From: CALNXN01 sp942490645
Lineage (GTDB): Bacteria; Pseudomonadota; Alphaproteobacteria; Rhodobacterales; Rhodobacteraceae
DNA: 64,000 bases
Assembly (NCBI GenBank): GCA_942490645.1
Contig: CALNXN010000009.1
Span: forward strand, 62,001 to 126,000
Reading direction: 5' to 3'
The notes under the pieces were generated by a model. That model saw nothing but the letters and a program-made list of their open reading frames with translations. It had not been told where the DNA came from and did no database searches. Numbering within the stretch: the stretch's first letter is position 1; every line of letters begins with the position of its first letter. This document shows, piece after piece, positions 25,153 through 34,506 of this stretch. The translations under genes were made by a program, and so were the position numbers.

Positions 25153-26691
25153 ATGGGTATCCAAGCAGCAGAAATTTCTGCGATCCTGAAGGACCAGATC
25201 AAAAACTTCGGTCAAGAAGCAGAAGTCGCCGAAGTCGGCCGCGTTTTGTCCGTCGGTGACGGTATCGCGCGTGTTTATGGTCTGGACAATGTTCAGGCCG
25301 GCGAAATGGTCGAATTTCCCGGCGGCATCCAAGGGATGGCCCTGAACCTCGAATCCGACAACGTCGGCGTCGTGATCTTCGGCTCTGACCGGGACATCAA
25401 GGAAGGCGACACCGTCAAGCGCACCAACTCCATCGTGGACGTGCCAATCGGTGATGAACTGCTGGGCCGCGTTGTTGACGGTTTGGGCAACCCCATTGAC
25501 GGCAAAGGCCCGATCAAGGCGAAAAAACGCGGCGTCGCCGACGTCAAAGCGCCGGGCATCATTCCGCGTAAATCCGTGCACGAGCCTATGGCAACCGGCC
25601 TCAAGGCCGTTGACTCGATGATCCCGATTGGCCGTGGCCAGCGCGAATTGATCATTGGCGACCGTCAGACAGGCAAGACAGCCGTCGCACTTGACGCGAT
25701 CCTGAACCAGAAATCCTACAACGATGCCGCGGGCGATGATGAGAGCAAGAAGCTCTATTGCGTCTATGTGGCCATCGGTCAGAAACGCTCCACAGTGGCG
25801 CAGCTGGTTAAGAAACTCGAAGAATCCGGCGCGATCGAATACTCGATCGTTGTGGCGGCGACCGCGTCCGAGCCTGCTCCGATGCAGTTCCTCGCACCGT
25901 ACTCCGCAACTGCGATGGCCGAGCATTTCCGCGACAATGGTCGCCACGCTCTTATCGTCTATGATGATCTGTCCAAACAAGCCGTGTCCTACCGTCAGAT
26001 GTCGCTGCTGCTGCGCCGCCCACCGGGCCGTGAAGCCTATCCGGGCGACGTTTTCTATCTCCACTCCCGCCTGCTGGAGCGTTCGGCCAAACTGAACGAA
26101 GACAATGGCGCGGGCTCGCTGACGGCGCTGCCGATCATTGAGACACAAGGCGGTGACGTGTCCGCGTTTATTCCGACGAACGTGATCTCGATCACCGACG
26201 GTCAGATCTTCTTGGAAACGGAACTCTTCTACCAAGGCATCCGCCCCGCCGTGAACACGGGCCTCTCGGTGAGCCGCGTTGGCTCTTCCGCTCAGACCAA
26301 GGCGATGTCCTCGGTGGCGGGCCCGGTGAAACTGTCCCTCGCGCAGTACCGCGAAATGGCGGCCTTTGCGCAGTTTGGCTCTGACCTCGATGCCTCCACA
26401 CAGCAGTTGCTGAACCGGGGTGCACGTCTGACCGAACTGATGAAGCAGGCGCAGTATTCGCCCCTGACCAACGCGGAAATCGTCTGCGTCATCTTTGCGG
26501 GCACCAATGGGTTCCTCGATAAGGTCGCCGTCAAGGATGTAGGCCGCTTCGAGACGGGCTTGCTCAATCACATGCGCTCCAAGCACAGCGATGTTCTTGA
26601 CTGGATCACCAATGAGGATCCGAAAATCAAGGACGACGCCGCAGACAAACTCAAAGCTGCGATCAGCGAATTCGCTTCTGACTTCGCGTAA
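25153..26691 (+). CDS. atpA: F1 ATP synthase alpha subunit
   Basis: 512 residues. Non-catalytic nucleotide-binding subunit of the alpha3beta3 head. Starts MGIQAAEISAILKDQIKNF; Walker A GDRQTGKTAV, the VYVAIGQKRSTV segment, and AYPGDVFYLHSRLLERSAK. The ATG directly follows the atpH stop, so coupling is likely. Confidence 0.98.
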   Translation: MGIQAAEISAILKDQIKNFGQEAEVAEVGRVLSVGDGIARVYGLDNVQAGEMVEFPGGIQGMALNLESDNVGVVIFGSDRDIKEGDTVKRTNSIVDVPIGDELLGRVVDGLGNPIDGKGPIKAKKRGVADVKAPGIIPRKSVHEPMATGLKAVDSMIPIGRGQRELIIGDRQTGKTAVALDAILNQKSYNDAAGDDESKKLYCVYVAIGQKRSTVAQLVKKLEESGAIEYSIVVAATASEPAPMQFLAPYSATAMAEHFRDNGRHALIVYDDLSKQAVSYRQMSLLLRRPPGREAYPGDVFYLHSRLLERSAKLNEDNGAGSLTALPIIETQGGDVSAFIPTNVISITDGQIFLETELFYQGIRPAVNTGLSVSRVGSSAQTKAMSSVAGPVKLSLAQYREMAAFAQFGSDLDASTQQLLNRGARLTELMKQAQYSPLTNAEIVCVIFAGTNGFLDKVAVKDVGRFETGLLNHMRSKHSDVLDWITNEDPKIKDDAADKLKAAISEFASDFA

Positions 26692-26706
26692 GGAGAGACA
26701 AGGGCT

Positions 26707-27582
26707 ATGCCAAGTCTTAAGGACCTTAAAATGCGGATCGAGTCGGTCAAATCGACCCGCAAGATCACAAAGGCCATGCAAATGGTTGCCGCGGCGAAGC
26801 TTCGCCGCGCGCAAGAGGCTGCCGAACAGTCGCGCCCCTACACCGAGCGTTTCAATGCCGTGATGGCGTCGCTGGCGTCATCGGTCGGAGAAAGCGATAC
26901 AGCGCCCAAACTGCTGAGCGGTACGGGCAGCGACAAGGTGCACCTGCTGATCGTCATGACCTCCGAACGGGGGTTGTGTGGTGGCTTCAACGCCAATATC
27001 GCCAAGCTGGCCAAGGCCCATGCAACGGATTTGCTCTCCAAGGGCAAAGAGGTGAAAATCCTCACCGTCGGCAAAAAAGGTCGCGACCAGATGAAGCGTG
27101 AGTATGGCCAGTACAACATCGGCCACGTGGACCTGACCGACGTCAAGCGCATCGGTTACGCCGACGCGCAGGGCATCGCCAAGGACGTGCTGTCACGCTT
27201 TGATGCGGGCGAGTTCGACGTGGCCACGATGTTTTATGCCAAGTTCGTCAACGTGGTCAGCCAGATCCCGACGGCGCAGCAGCTTATTCCGGCCAAGTTC
27301 GAAGCCCAAGAGGGCGACGAGGCCTCGACGCTCTTTGACTACGAGCCGTCCGAGGAAGAAATCCTGGCCGACCTGTTGCCACGCGGCGTGGCCACGCAAA
27401 TCTTTGCGGGCCTGCTGGAAAACGGCGCATCCGAGCAAGGCGCGCGGATGTCGGCGATGGACAACGCGACACGCAACGCGGGCGAGATGATCGACAAGCT
27501 GACGATCCAATTCAACCGTTCCCGTCAGGCCGTCATCACCAACGAGCTGATCGAAATCATTTCCGGCGCGGAAGCGCTGTAG
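26707..27582 (+). CDS. atpG: F1 ATP synthase gamma subunit
   Basis: 291 residues. Central rotor shaft. N-terminal helix PSLKDLKMRIESVKSTRKITKAMQMVAAAKLRRAQ, the Rossmann-like middle (TSERGLCGGFNANI), and C-terminal helix MSAMDNATRNAGEMIDKLTI. AAGGAG ribosome site upstream; third gene of the atp operon. Confidence 0.97.
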   Translation: MPSLKDLKMRIESVKSTRKITKAMQMVAAAKLRRAQEAAEQSRPYTERFNAVMASLASSVGESDTAPKLLSGTGSDKVHLLIVMTSERGLCGGFNANIAKLAKAHATDLLSKGKEVKILTVGKKGRDQMKREYGQYNIGHVDLTDVKRIGYADAQGIAKDVLSRFDAGEFDVATMFYAKFVNVVSQIPTAQQLIPAKFEAQEGDEASTLFDYEPSEEEILADLLPRGVATQIFAGLLENGASEQGARMSAMDNATRNAGEMIDKLTIQFNRSRQAVITNELIEIISGAEAL

Positions 27583-27603
27583 AACCAACCGGAGACACAC
27601 GAC

Positions 27604-29028
27604 ATGGCACAAGCAGTCGGCAAAATCACCCAAGTCATCGGCGCGGTCGTTGACGTACAATTCGAAGGCCACCTGCCGGAGATTCTCAACGCTCTGAACA
27701 CAGAGAACCAAGGTAAGAAGCTGGTGCTCGAAGTGGCGCAGCACCTTGGCGAAAATACAGTCCGCACCATTGCGATGGACGCCACCGAAGGCCTCGTGCG
27801 CGGTCAGAAAGTGACCGACACCGGCAACGCGATCGCCGTTCCCGTGGGCAACGCCACGCTGGGTCGCATCATGAACGTCGTGGGCGAGCCCATCGACGAA
27901 AAAGGCCCCGTGTCTGCCAAGGAAACCCGCGCCATCCACCAGGATGCGCCTGAGTTTGCCGAGCAATCCACATCTTCCGAAATTCTCGTCACGGGCATCA
28001 AAGTGGTCGACCTGCTGGCACCTTACGCCAAGGGCGGCAAGATTGGCCTCTTCGGCGGTGCCGGCGTGGGCAAAACGGTTCTGATCATGGAACTGATCAA
28101 CAACATCGCGAAAGTGCACTCGGGCTTTTCCGTGTTTGCGGGAGTTGGCGAACGGACGCGTGAGGGCAACGACCTTTACCACGAGATGATCGAATCCAAC
28201 GTGATCGACCCCGAAAACCTGGAAAATTCTCAGGTTGCGCTGGTCTACGGTCAGATGAACGAACCTCCCGGAGCACGTATGCGTGTGGCTCTGACGGGCC
28301 TGACGCTGGCCGAGCAGTTCCGCGACCAGTCCGGTACAGACGTTCTGTTCTTCGTCGACAACATCTTCCGCTTTACACAAGCGGGTTCCGAAGTGTCCGC
28401 CCTTCTGGGCCGTATCCCTTCCGCTGTGGGCTACCAGCCAACGCTGGCCACGGACATGGGCGCGATGCAGGAACGCATCACCTCGACCAAAGCGGGCTCG
28501 ATCACCTCCGTGCAGGCCGTCTACGTGCCTGCGGATGACTTGACCGACCCTGCGCCTGCGACCTCTTTTGCGCACCTCGACGCCACGACCGTTTTGAGCC
28601 GTGCGATTTCCGAATTGGGCATCTACCCCGCTGTGGATCCGCTCGATTCCACATCGCGTCTGATGGACCCCGCCGTTGTCGGCGAGGAACACTACGGCGT
28701 GGCCCGCGACGTGCAGGGGATCCTGCAACGCTACAAATCATTGCAGGACATCATCGCGATCCTCGGGATGGACGAACTGTCGGAAGAGGACAAGCTGACC
28801 GTGGCCCGTGCCCGGAAAATCCAGCGTTTCCTCAGCCAACCGTTTGACGTGGCCAAGGTCTTCACTGGTTCTGACGGTGTTCAGGTTCCTCTGGAAGACA
28901 CGATCGCGTCGTTCAAGGCGGTTGTGGCCGGCGAATATGACCACTTGCCCGAAGGCGCCTTCTACATGGTTGGCGGCATCGACGAGGTCAAAGCCAAAGC
29001 CGAAAAAATGGCCGCAGACGCAGCCTAA
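27604..29028 (+). CDS. atpD: F1 ATP synthase beta subunit
   Basis: 474 residues. Catalytic subunit. Walker A GGAGVGKTVLIMEL, catalytic Glu in GVGERTREGND, the Walker B strand VLFFVDNIFRF, and the DELSEEDKLTV (DELSEED) loop. GGAG precedes the ATG. Fourth gene of the operon. Confidence 0.98.
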   Translation: MAQAVGKITQVIGAVVDVQFEGHLPEILNALNTENQGKKLVLEVAQHLGENTVRTIAMDATEGLVRGQKVTDTGNAIAVPVGNATLGRIMNVVGEPIDEKGPVSAKETRAIHQDAPEFAEQSTSSEILVTGIKVVDLLAPYAKGGKIGLFGGAGVGKTVLIMELINNIAKVHSGFSVFAGVGERTREGNDLYHEMIESNVIDPENLENSQVALVYGQMNEPPGARMRVALTGLTLAEQFRDQSGTDVLFFVDNIFRFTQAGSEVSALLGRIPSAVGYQPTLATDMGAMQERITSTKAGSITSVQAVYVPADDLTDPAPATSFAHLDATTVLSRAISELGIYPAVDPLDSTSRLMDPAVVGEEHYGVARDVQGILQRYKSLQDIIAILGMDELSEEDKLTVARARKIQRFLSQPFDVAKVFTGSDGVQVPLEDTIASFKAVVAGEYDHLPEGAFYMVGGIDEVKAKAEKMAADAA

Positions 29029-29041
29029 GGAGCCCTGAGCA

Positions 29042-29470
29042 ATGGCAGACACAATGCAATTTGACCTCGTGTCGCCCGAACGCAGCCTTGCGTCCGGCCT
29101 TGTCACAGCCGTGCAAATTCCCGGCGCGGATGGCGATATGACGGCGATGCCCGATCATGCGCCGACCATCACGACCCTGCGCCCCGGTGTTCTGACGACC
29201 GAAGGACCCGATGGCACGGCACAATACGTCGTAACAGGCGGCTTTGCCGAGATCAGCAGCCGTGGGGTATCTGTTTTGGCCGAACGAGCGATGCCAAAGG
29301 CAGACGTGACGCAGGATGATATGCAGGCGATGGTGAAAGAGGCCCAAGAGGCACTGGAACACGCCAAGACAACTTTCGTCAACGAACCCGGGCCTGTGGA
29401 TGATGCAGCCAAGCTCTTGGCGGATATGGTCGCTGTCGGGGATCACATAGGGATCGGTGTACGCGGCTAA
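29042..29470 (+). CDS. atpC: F1 ATP synthase epsilon subunit
   Basis: 142 residues. Rotor-foot subunit that also damps ATP hydrolysis. N-terminal beta domain (QFDLVSPERSLASGLVTAVQIPGADGD, GGFAEISSRGVSVLAERA) followed by C-terminal helices. AAGGAG 9 bases upstream. Last gene of the operon; a perfect terminator follows 25 bases later. The F0 genes are not in the window, as usual in alphaproteobacteria. Confidence 0.95.
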   Translation: MADTMQFDLVSPERSLASGLVTAVQIPGADGDMTAMPDHAPTITTLRPGVLTTEGPDGTAQYVVTGGFAEISSRGVSVLAERAMPKADVTQDDMQAMVKEAQEALEHAKTTFVNEPGPVDDAAKLLADMVAVGDHIGIGVRG

Positions 29471-29495
29471 CACGTCGCGCGCCCTCATAACGAAC

Positions 29496-29525
29496 AAAGC
29501 CCCGCATCAATTTGCGGGGCTTTTT
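29496..29525 (+). terminator. Terminator of the atpHAGDC operon
   Basis: AAAGCCCCGCA, loop TCAATT, TGCGGGGCTTT and two more T: an 11-bp perfect stem with T run. It may also serve the 70-residue gene read leftward. Confidence 0.93.
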
Positions 29526-29545
29526 CATTTTATGGCAGCCGTATA

Positions 29546-29758
29546 TCAGACGGGCAGATTGTCGAACATGTCGTCCATGGCTTCTTCGCGCAGTGTTCTG
29601 TCGAGTACCTTGAACCGCGCGGGCACACTGCGGCCTTTGGCCTTCAGTGTCGCCATAACGCGGGCCACCTGAGGCTGCAATTTCAAGCGTTCGGCAGAGC
29701 ATGCTTTCGCTGCGCGTTCTTCGAGCTCGGAAAGCGTCTGTGTGTCGTCCTGTGTCAT
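29546..29758 (-). CDS. Conserved-looking hypothetical protein, 70 residues
   Basis: Acidic N-terminus (TQDDTQTLSELEERAAKACSA), central LKLQPQVARVMATLKAKGRSVP, and an acidic C-terminal MDDMFDNLPV. Predicted all-helical and soluble, with no known motif. It lies tail-to-tail with atpC, separated by a terminator. Codon use is like its neighbours, so it is likely real. Function unknown. Confidence 0.6.
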   Translation of the reverse strand: MTQDDTQTLSELEERAAKACSAERLKLQPQVARVMATLKAKGRSVPARFKVLDRTLREEAMDDMFDNLPV

Positions 29759-30081
29759 CTCAATCCTCCCCAGAGTGTGGTGTTGCGTGACAGTTGGTCT
29801 CGATCTGTTAACGGCCGCAGGGCAAAACAGGGTTGTGTACCTGTCGCCGCTCCTCCGCCTTATGAAGTGTAGCTAAGTATAGCACTATATTGCTTCAACC
29901 GCTGCGTGAATGGGTTAATGGCCGTCAAAAAAATCTGTATCTGCCTCATGTTTAGGCATACCGGTCTGAAACTATTGGGAAATCCAAAAAATGGTCGGGC
30001 GGTGGGTGGCAAGAACCTGCCTGTGGCAATCCGTTTGCCCCTTTTTTCACCGGTCATCACCCCTGACGGGGAAGACACCGA
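29759..30081. other. Gene-free region
   Basis: 323 bases between the 70-residue gene and the LysE-type exporter, both read leftward. It is AT-richer around 29866-29900, where the promoter of the 70-residue gene may lie. An imperfect dyad around CCCCTGACGGGG (30059-30070) lies just beyond the exporter stop. I see no convincing ORF: the open frames here have no ribosome site or family likeness. Confidence 0.5.
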
Positions 30082-30711
30082 TCAGCGCTCAGGGTGGAAA
30101 TCCTTGCTCGCCAAAAGGCCCGCAGCGGCAATCATCAGCCCGCCGCAAACCGTGTTAACCAGACTGAACGAAAACCGCTTGAGCGCCTGAGCGGCACGGA
30201 TTCCAGCCATTCCCCAAAGCAGCAGGATCGCCCCATCCACAACGATATAGGTCGCACCCAGAATGCAAAGTTGCGGCAGCACGGGCGACGCCGGATCAAT
30301 GAACTGCGGAAAAAGCGCCCCGAAAAACACCACGGCAAATGGGTTGGCCATGGATGTGACGAACCCCTGACGAAACAGACGCATCGGCCGGCCGGATGCA
30401 TTCGCCTGCATGTCCTTGGCGTCGTCCCTCGACAGGATCAACTGAAGTCCGATCCAGGTCAGGTAGGCCACGCCCAACCATTTGATCCAGACGAACGCAG
30501 TGGCCGAAGTGGCAATGACAGCCGCAAGCCCGAATGCCGCTCCCGTCATTTGAACGCAGTTGGCCGTCAGATCACCCAGAACTGTGAACACGCTCTTGCG
30601 CAACCCGTGCCGAATGCTGTTGGAAATGATCAAAAGCTGGCTGGTGTCCGGAGGTGTTGCGAAAAACACGGCAACGGCTGCCAGATAGATAAGGTAGGTT
30701 TCCAGTGTCAT
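30082..30711 (-). CDS. LysE/RhtB-family exporter
   Basis: 209 residues and about six membrane helices. The N-terminus LIYLAAVAVFFATPPDTSQLLIISNSIRHGLRKSV is the LysE signature (P-P-D in place of the usual P-G-P), and SMANPFAVVFFGALFPQF is the second conserved block. It exports amino acids or related metabolites; the substrate is not readable. AAAGG lies 7 bases before the ATG. Confidence 0.87.
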   Translation of the reverse strand: MTLETYLIYLAAVAVFFATPPDTSQLLIISNSIRHGLRKSVFTVLGDLTANCVQMTGAAFGLAAVIATSATAFVWIKWLGVAYLTWIGLQLILSRDDAKDMQANASGRPMRLFRQGFVTSMANPFAVVFFGALFPQFIDPASPVLPQLCILGATYIVVDGAILLLWGMAGIRAAQALKRFSFSLVNTVCGGLMIAAAGLLASKDFHPER

Positions 30712-30955
30712 GACGCGCCTTTCGTTCCGCTGGTGCGGTCAGGGTAGGGTACACGAAAAACCGGAACATGCGGATTTTTGTGGCATTTCCTGATGCGCCG
30801 CGTACCGGGCCGCTACGCGCTAAACAAGTGGCAAGCGAATGTCGGCCAAGGGTTATTTACTTCAAACTACGGTGTCGTCGACCAATGGAAAACCAGCGAA
30901 ATAGCAATGTTGCACCGACGTGGGACTTGCCACCAACGCCGCTTCTGGAGCGCGG

Positions 30956-31975
30956 TTACTCGGCGGCGTACATGCCGTCATAGATCGGACTGAGCGTCTC
31001 CGCCTCGAACAAAGACGATACGGACGTCCCGTTCCAGATGTTCAAAATTGCCTGAGCAAAGATCGGGGCTGTGGGCACAATGCGAATATTGGGAGCGGCC
31101 GCGACATGCTTGGTGGGCGCGATGGTATCTGTGATCACCAGTGACTTCATCACCGAATTGCTCACCCGTTCCACCGCCGGGCCGGACATGACCCCGTGGG
31201 TGATATAGGAGTGCACCTCTTTGGCCCCGTTTTCGAGCAGAACCTCGGCCGCCTTGCATAATGTGCCCGCCGTGTCGCACATGTCATCGACGATCAGACA
31301 GGTCTTGCCGGTCACGTCACCGATTACCGTCATCTCGGCAATCTCGCCCGGCTTTTCGCGGCGCTTGTCCACGATGGCAAGTGGTGAATTGATCCGCTTG
31401 GCCAGTTCCCGCGCCCGTGCCACACCGCCGACATCTGGTGACACGACCATCAGCTCGTCCATCCGATCTTTGAATTGTGTTTTGATATCAAGGGCAAAGA
31501 CTGGCGACGCATAAAGGTTGTCCACAGGGATATCAAAAAACCCCTGGATCTGCGCCGCGTGTAAATCCATGGTCAGCACCCGTTCAATACCCGCGCCGAC
31601 CAGCATATTCGCCACCAGCTTGGCCGTGATCGGCGTGCGCGCTTTGGTGCGGCGATCTTGGCGCGCATAGCCAAAATAGGGCAACACCGCTGTGATCCGC
31701 GCCGCAGAAGACCGGCGCAGCGCGTCCGACATGATCAAGAGTTCCATCAAGTTGTCATTGGCCGGATTGGAGGTGGATTGGATGATGAACATATCCTCGC
31801 CGCGCACATTCTCGAAGACCTCGACAAAGATCTCCCCGTCATTGAACCGCTCGACCCGTGCTTCGACCAACCCGACCGCCTTGCCGCGATGCATGGTCAT
31901 GCGCCGCGCAATGGCATTCGCCAGTGGCATATTGGCGTTACCGGAGATGAGCTTCGGTTCCTGAATATTTGGCAT
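30956..31975 (-). CDS. prs: Ribose-phosphate pyrophosphokinase
   Basis: 339 residues. It makes PRPP from ribose 5-phosphate and ATP, for purines, pyrimidines, histidine and NAD. Visible: NDNLMELLIMSDALRRSSA, VLPYFGYARQDRRTKARTPI, the flexible-loop AIVDKRREKPGE, and the PRPP loop CLIVDDMCDTAGTL. It is about 20 residues longer than the enterobacterial enzyme, with the excess at the N-terminus and in a loop near the C-terminus. A possible hairpin lies in the 244-base gap downstream (CGCGTA/TACGCG, 30799-30819). Confidence 0.96.
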   Translation of the reverse strand: MPNIQEPKLISGNANMPLANAIARRMTMHRGKAVGLVEARVERFNDGEIFVEVFENVRGEDMFIIQSTSNPANDNLMELLIMSDALRRSSAARITAVLPYFGYARQDRRTKARTPITAKLVANMLVGAGIERVLTMDLHAAQIQGFFDIPVDNLYASPVFALDIKTQFKDRMDELMVVSPDVGGVARARELAKRINSPLAIVDKRREKPGEIAEMTVIGDVTGKTCLIVDDMCDTAGTLCKAAEVLLENGAKEVHSYITHGVMSGPAVERVSNSVMKSLVITDTIAPTKHVAAAPNIRIVPTAPIFAQAILNIWNGTSVSSLFEAETLSPIYDGMYAAE

Positions 31976-32089
31976 GTGATGGAGTTCCCCGGGGGCCGCG
32001 TCGCGTGATGTGACAGATTCGTAACGTTGACACTGCCTACCACGCCGTTACCTACCCATAAAGTTAAACGGCACCCAAGGAGCGGCCAA

Positions 32090-32689
32090 ATGTCCCATAT
32101 CGACCTGTTTTTTTCGACCCTGTCCCCATACGCGTATTTGGCGGGCGACCGTGCCGAAGCTGTTGCCGCAAAGCATGGTGCCACAATCACCTACAAACCT
32201 TTTGATATCATGGCATGTTTTTCCCGCACTGGTGGTACGAAGCCCGCCGAGCGGCACCCCAGCCGGATTGAATACCGCGCTCAGGAATTGCCGCGTCAGG
32301 CCAAAAAACTGGGTATGCCCTTCAACCTCAAACCTGCGCATTGGCCCACGAACGGCGCTCCTTCGTCTTACGCGTTCATCGCAGCTCAGGACGCGGGCGG
32401 CGGCGATCTGGGCGCTCTGATGCAGGCCATCACCCGGTCCGTATGGGCGGATGAAAAGGACATTGCGCAGGATGATGTGATCCGCGCCTGCCTGACAGAG
32501 GCGGGCTTTGATCCAGCACTTGCGGACAGCGGGCTTTTGGCAGGTGCCGAAACCTATGCCGCGAACCTCGAAGAAGCGGTGGAGCGCGGCGTGTTCGGTG
32601 CGCCCTTCTACATCACCGATGATGGTGCGCGGTTCTGGGGCCAAGACCGGATCGAAGACCTCGATTTGCATTTGTCCGGCAAGCTGTGA
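32090..32689 (+). CDS. 2-hydroxychromene-2-carboxylate isomerase-like (DsbA-fold) protein
   Basis: 199 residues; ATG at 32090 chosen for AAGGAG 7 bases upstream. The fold is that of DsbA/kappa-class glutathione transferase: HIDLFFSTLSPYAYLAGDR (Ser in place of the redox Cys), FDIMACFSRTGGTKPAERHP, NLKPAHWPTN, and GVFGAPFYITDDGARFWGQDRIEDL near the end. HCCA isomerases act in naphthalene breakdown, but no such genes are present, so the true substrate is open. Its stop overlaps the next GTG. Confidence 0.85.
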   Translation: MSHIDLFFSTLSPYAYLAGDRAEAVAAKHGATITYKPFDIMACFSRTGGTKPAERHPSRIEYRAQELPRQAKKLGMPFNLKPAHWPTNGAPSSYAFIAAQDAGGGDLGALMQAITRSVWADEKDIAQDDVIRACLTEAGFDPALADSGLLAGAETYAANLEEAVERGVFGAPFYITDDGARFWGQDRIEDLDLHLSGKL

Positions 32690-33483
32690 CGGCTGCTGCG
32701 CCGCATACCCAGGTGCGCCAATTCGGCCACGGCCCGCGCAAGGCATTGGCCATCCACTGCACGCTGGCGCATGCCGGGGCGTGGTCCGGGGTGGCCGAGG
32801 CCTTGTCGGATGAGTTGACGGTCACCGCGTATGACTTGCCCAGTCACGGTCGATCCTCCGACTGGACGCCTGACCGTGATCAGCACCGCATGGCCACCGA
32901 TATGGGCCTTGCTCTGCTCAATGAGCCGATGGACTTGATCGGCCATTCCTATGGGGCCACTGTGGCAATGCGTATGGCCATCGAAGCCCCTGAACGGGTG
33001 CGCACCCTGACCATGATCGAGCCGGTTTACTTCGTCGCGGCAGAGGCGGACGTCCCGGGCTGTTCGGAGCGCAACAAAGAGACGATCACGGCGATGAACG
33101 CGTTGATAGAGGCTGGGGACAACGACGCGGCAGCAAAGGTGTTTAGCGAACAATGGGGCAACGGAGCGGCTTGGGACGATATCCCCGACCGCGCCCGGCG
33201 TTATATGGCGGATCGCATTCACTTTGTTCCGGGCGGCGGCAGCTTTCTGCATGCGGATCCAGATGGTGTGATCGCGCAGGGTAAGCTCGAAAAGCTGCCG
33301 ATGCCGGTCTTGGTGATACAGGGTCAGCTCGCGCCGGAGATCATCGATATCACGAATGCGGCCATCGCACGGCGGGTGCCCAATGCACGGCGCGCGACGA
33401 TCGTGGGCGCCGGTCACATGGCGCCGATCTCTCATCCACAGGCGGTCGCCGACGAGGTGCGCAAGCTACTGGAAATGTCCTAG
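32686..33483 (+). CDS. Alpha/beta hydrolase
   Basis: 265 residues from GTG 32686, overlapping the preceding stop by 4 bases. Oxyanion-region IHCTLAHAGAWSG, nucleophile elbow LIGHSYGATVAM (Ser), Asp region VLVIQGQLAPEI, and the late His in VGAGHMAPISHP. The substrate is unknown. Probably co-transcribed with the isomerase-like gene. The 3' end overlaps the convergent ltaE by 18 bases. Confidence 0.85.
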   Translation: MTAAAPHTQVRQFGHGPRKALAIHCTLAHAGAWSGVAEALSDELTVTAYDLPSHGRSSDWTPDRDQHRMATDMGLALLNEPMDLIGHSYGATVAMRMAIEAPERVRTLTMIEPVYFVAAEADVPGCSERNKETITAMNALIEAGDNDAAAKVFSEQWGNGAAWDDIPDRARRYMADRIHFVPGGGSFLHADPDGVIAQGKLEKLPMPVLVIQGQLAPEIIDITNAAIARRVPNARRATIVGAGHMAPISHPQAVADEVRKLLEMS

Positions 33484-34506
33484 GTACGTGTCGATGAGTT
33501 CCGGTGTCATCGCCCAGTCACAGACCAGACGGGCAGGGATCATTTCGGCGGGATCACCAGCGTCCAACAAGTCTTGCTGTACGTCATAAACGGCTCCGGC
33601 GGCCTGAAGGTGTTGATGTGTGGCGCGCGGAAACGCGGTAAATATCATGTTGGCCTGCGGCTCATAGCGGAACGTGGCACCCTTGGCCCGCAAGCCCTGT
33701 GCCAGACGAGCTGCGTTTGCGTTAGCTTGGCGGGCCAACGTGATCCAAAGATCACCCTCCAGATATCCCGCCATTTGCGCTGACAAATAGCGGTGCTTGG
33801 AAAACAGATGCGCGGCCCGCTTGCGGCGCAACTCAAACTCCCACGCTTTGGCCGGATCAAAAAAGATCACCGCTTCGACCCCCATACACCCGTTCTTGGT
33901 GCCGCCAAAGCTGACCACATCTACGCCGGATTTCCACGTCATCTCGGCTGGGCTGCACTCCAGCGCCACCATTGCATTGGCAAAACGCGCACCATCCAGA
34001 TGCACAGGCAGATCAAAGCTCTTGGCGACAGCCGTCAGATCCCGCAATTCCTCTAGAGTGTAGATGCGGCCCCGCTCCGTCACTTGGGTGATCGACACTG
34101 GACCACGTTGCGGGCCATGAACACCGCGGATATTCTCGTTGGAAATACTGGCGCGCAGGGTGTCTGGCGTCATCTTGTCGCCTGCGGGCACAAGGGTCAG
34201 CTTGGCGCCGCCCGTATAGAACTCCGGCGCATTGCATTCGTCGATGTGGATGTGCGCCAGCTCCGAACAGAATACGGTGTCGTAGGGTTGCGCATAGCAG
34301 GCCAGCGCCAGCGCATTTGCCGCCGTTCCAAGCGCCACCAAATAGATGGCAGCCTCGGGTGCCTCGAACACGTCGCGCAGTGTCGCGCGAACGCCGTCCA
34401 TGATCGGGTCTGCACCGTAGGGCAGGGCATAGCCAACATTGGCGCGCATCACATGGTCCATGACCTGAGGATGGGCAATTCCCGCATTGTCGGACGCAAA
34501 AAACAT
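33466..34506 (-). CDS. ltaE: Low-specificity L-threonine aldolase
   Basis: 346 residues. It cleaves threonine/allo-threonine to glycine and acetaldehyde, or a related beta-hydroxy amino acid. PLP Lys in VVSFGGTKNGCMG, ASDNAGIAHPQVMD at the start, HLDGARFANAM. The ATG at 34506 shares one base with the ycgN stop, and GAGGA is 9 bases upstream. Last gene of the seven-gene leftward run. Confidence 0.92.
   Translation of the reverse strand: MFFASDNAGIAHPQVMDHVMRANVGYALPYGADPIMDGVRATLRDVFEAPEAAIYLVALGTAANALALACYAQPYDTVFCSELAHIHIDECNAPEFYTGGAKLTLVPAGDKMTPDTLRASISNENIRGVHGPQRGPVSITQVTERGRIYTLEELRDLTAVAKSFDLPVHLDGARFANAMVALECSPAEMTWKSGVDVVSFGGTKNGCMGVEAVIFFDPAKAWEFELRRKRAAHLFSKHRYLSAQMAGYLEGDLWITLARQANANAARLAQGLRAKGATFRYEPQANMIFTAFPRATHQHLQAAGAVYDVQQDLLDAGDPAEMIPARLVCDWAMTPELIDTYLGHFQ

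Noticed and set aside
25006..26814. 602-residue open frame antisense to atpH/atpA/atpG
   Set aside because: It mirrors highly biased codons of the ATP synthase genes. No ribosome site and no family likeness; composition is typical of a shadow frame.
27193..28728. 511-residue open frame antisense to atpG/atpD
   Set aside because: Same effect of codon bias in strongly expressed genes; lacks start signals.
29860..30078. 72-residue open frame in the gap before the LysE-type gene
   Set aside because: No ribosome site, no recognisable motif, and composition like non-coding DNA.
32090..32689. Naphthalene degradation gene
   Set aside because: The HCCA-isomerase likeness is at fold level only; no ring-hydroxylating or other aromatic catabolic genes are nearby.
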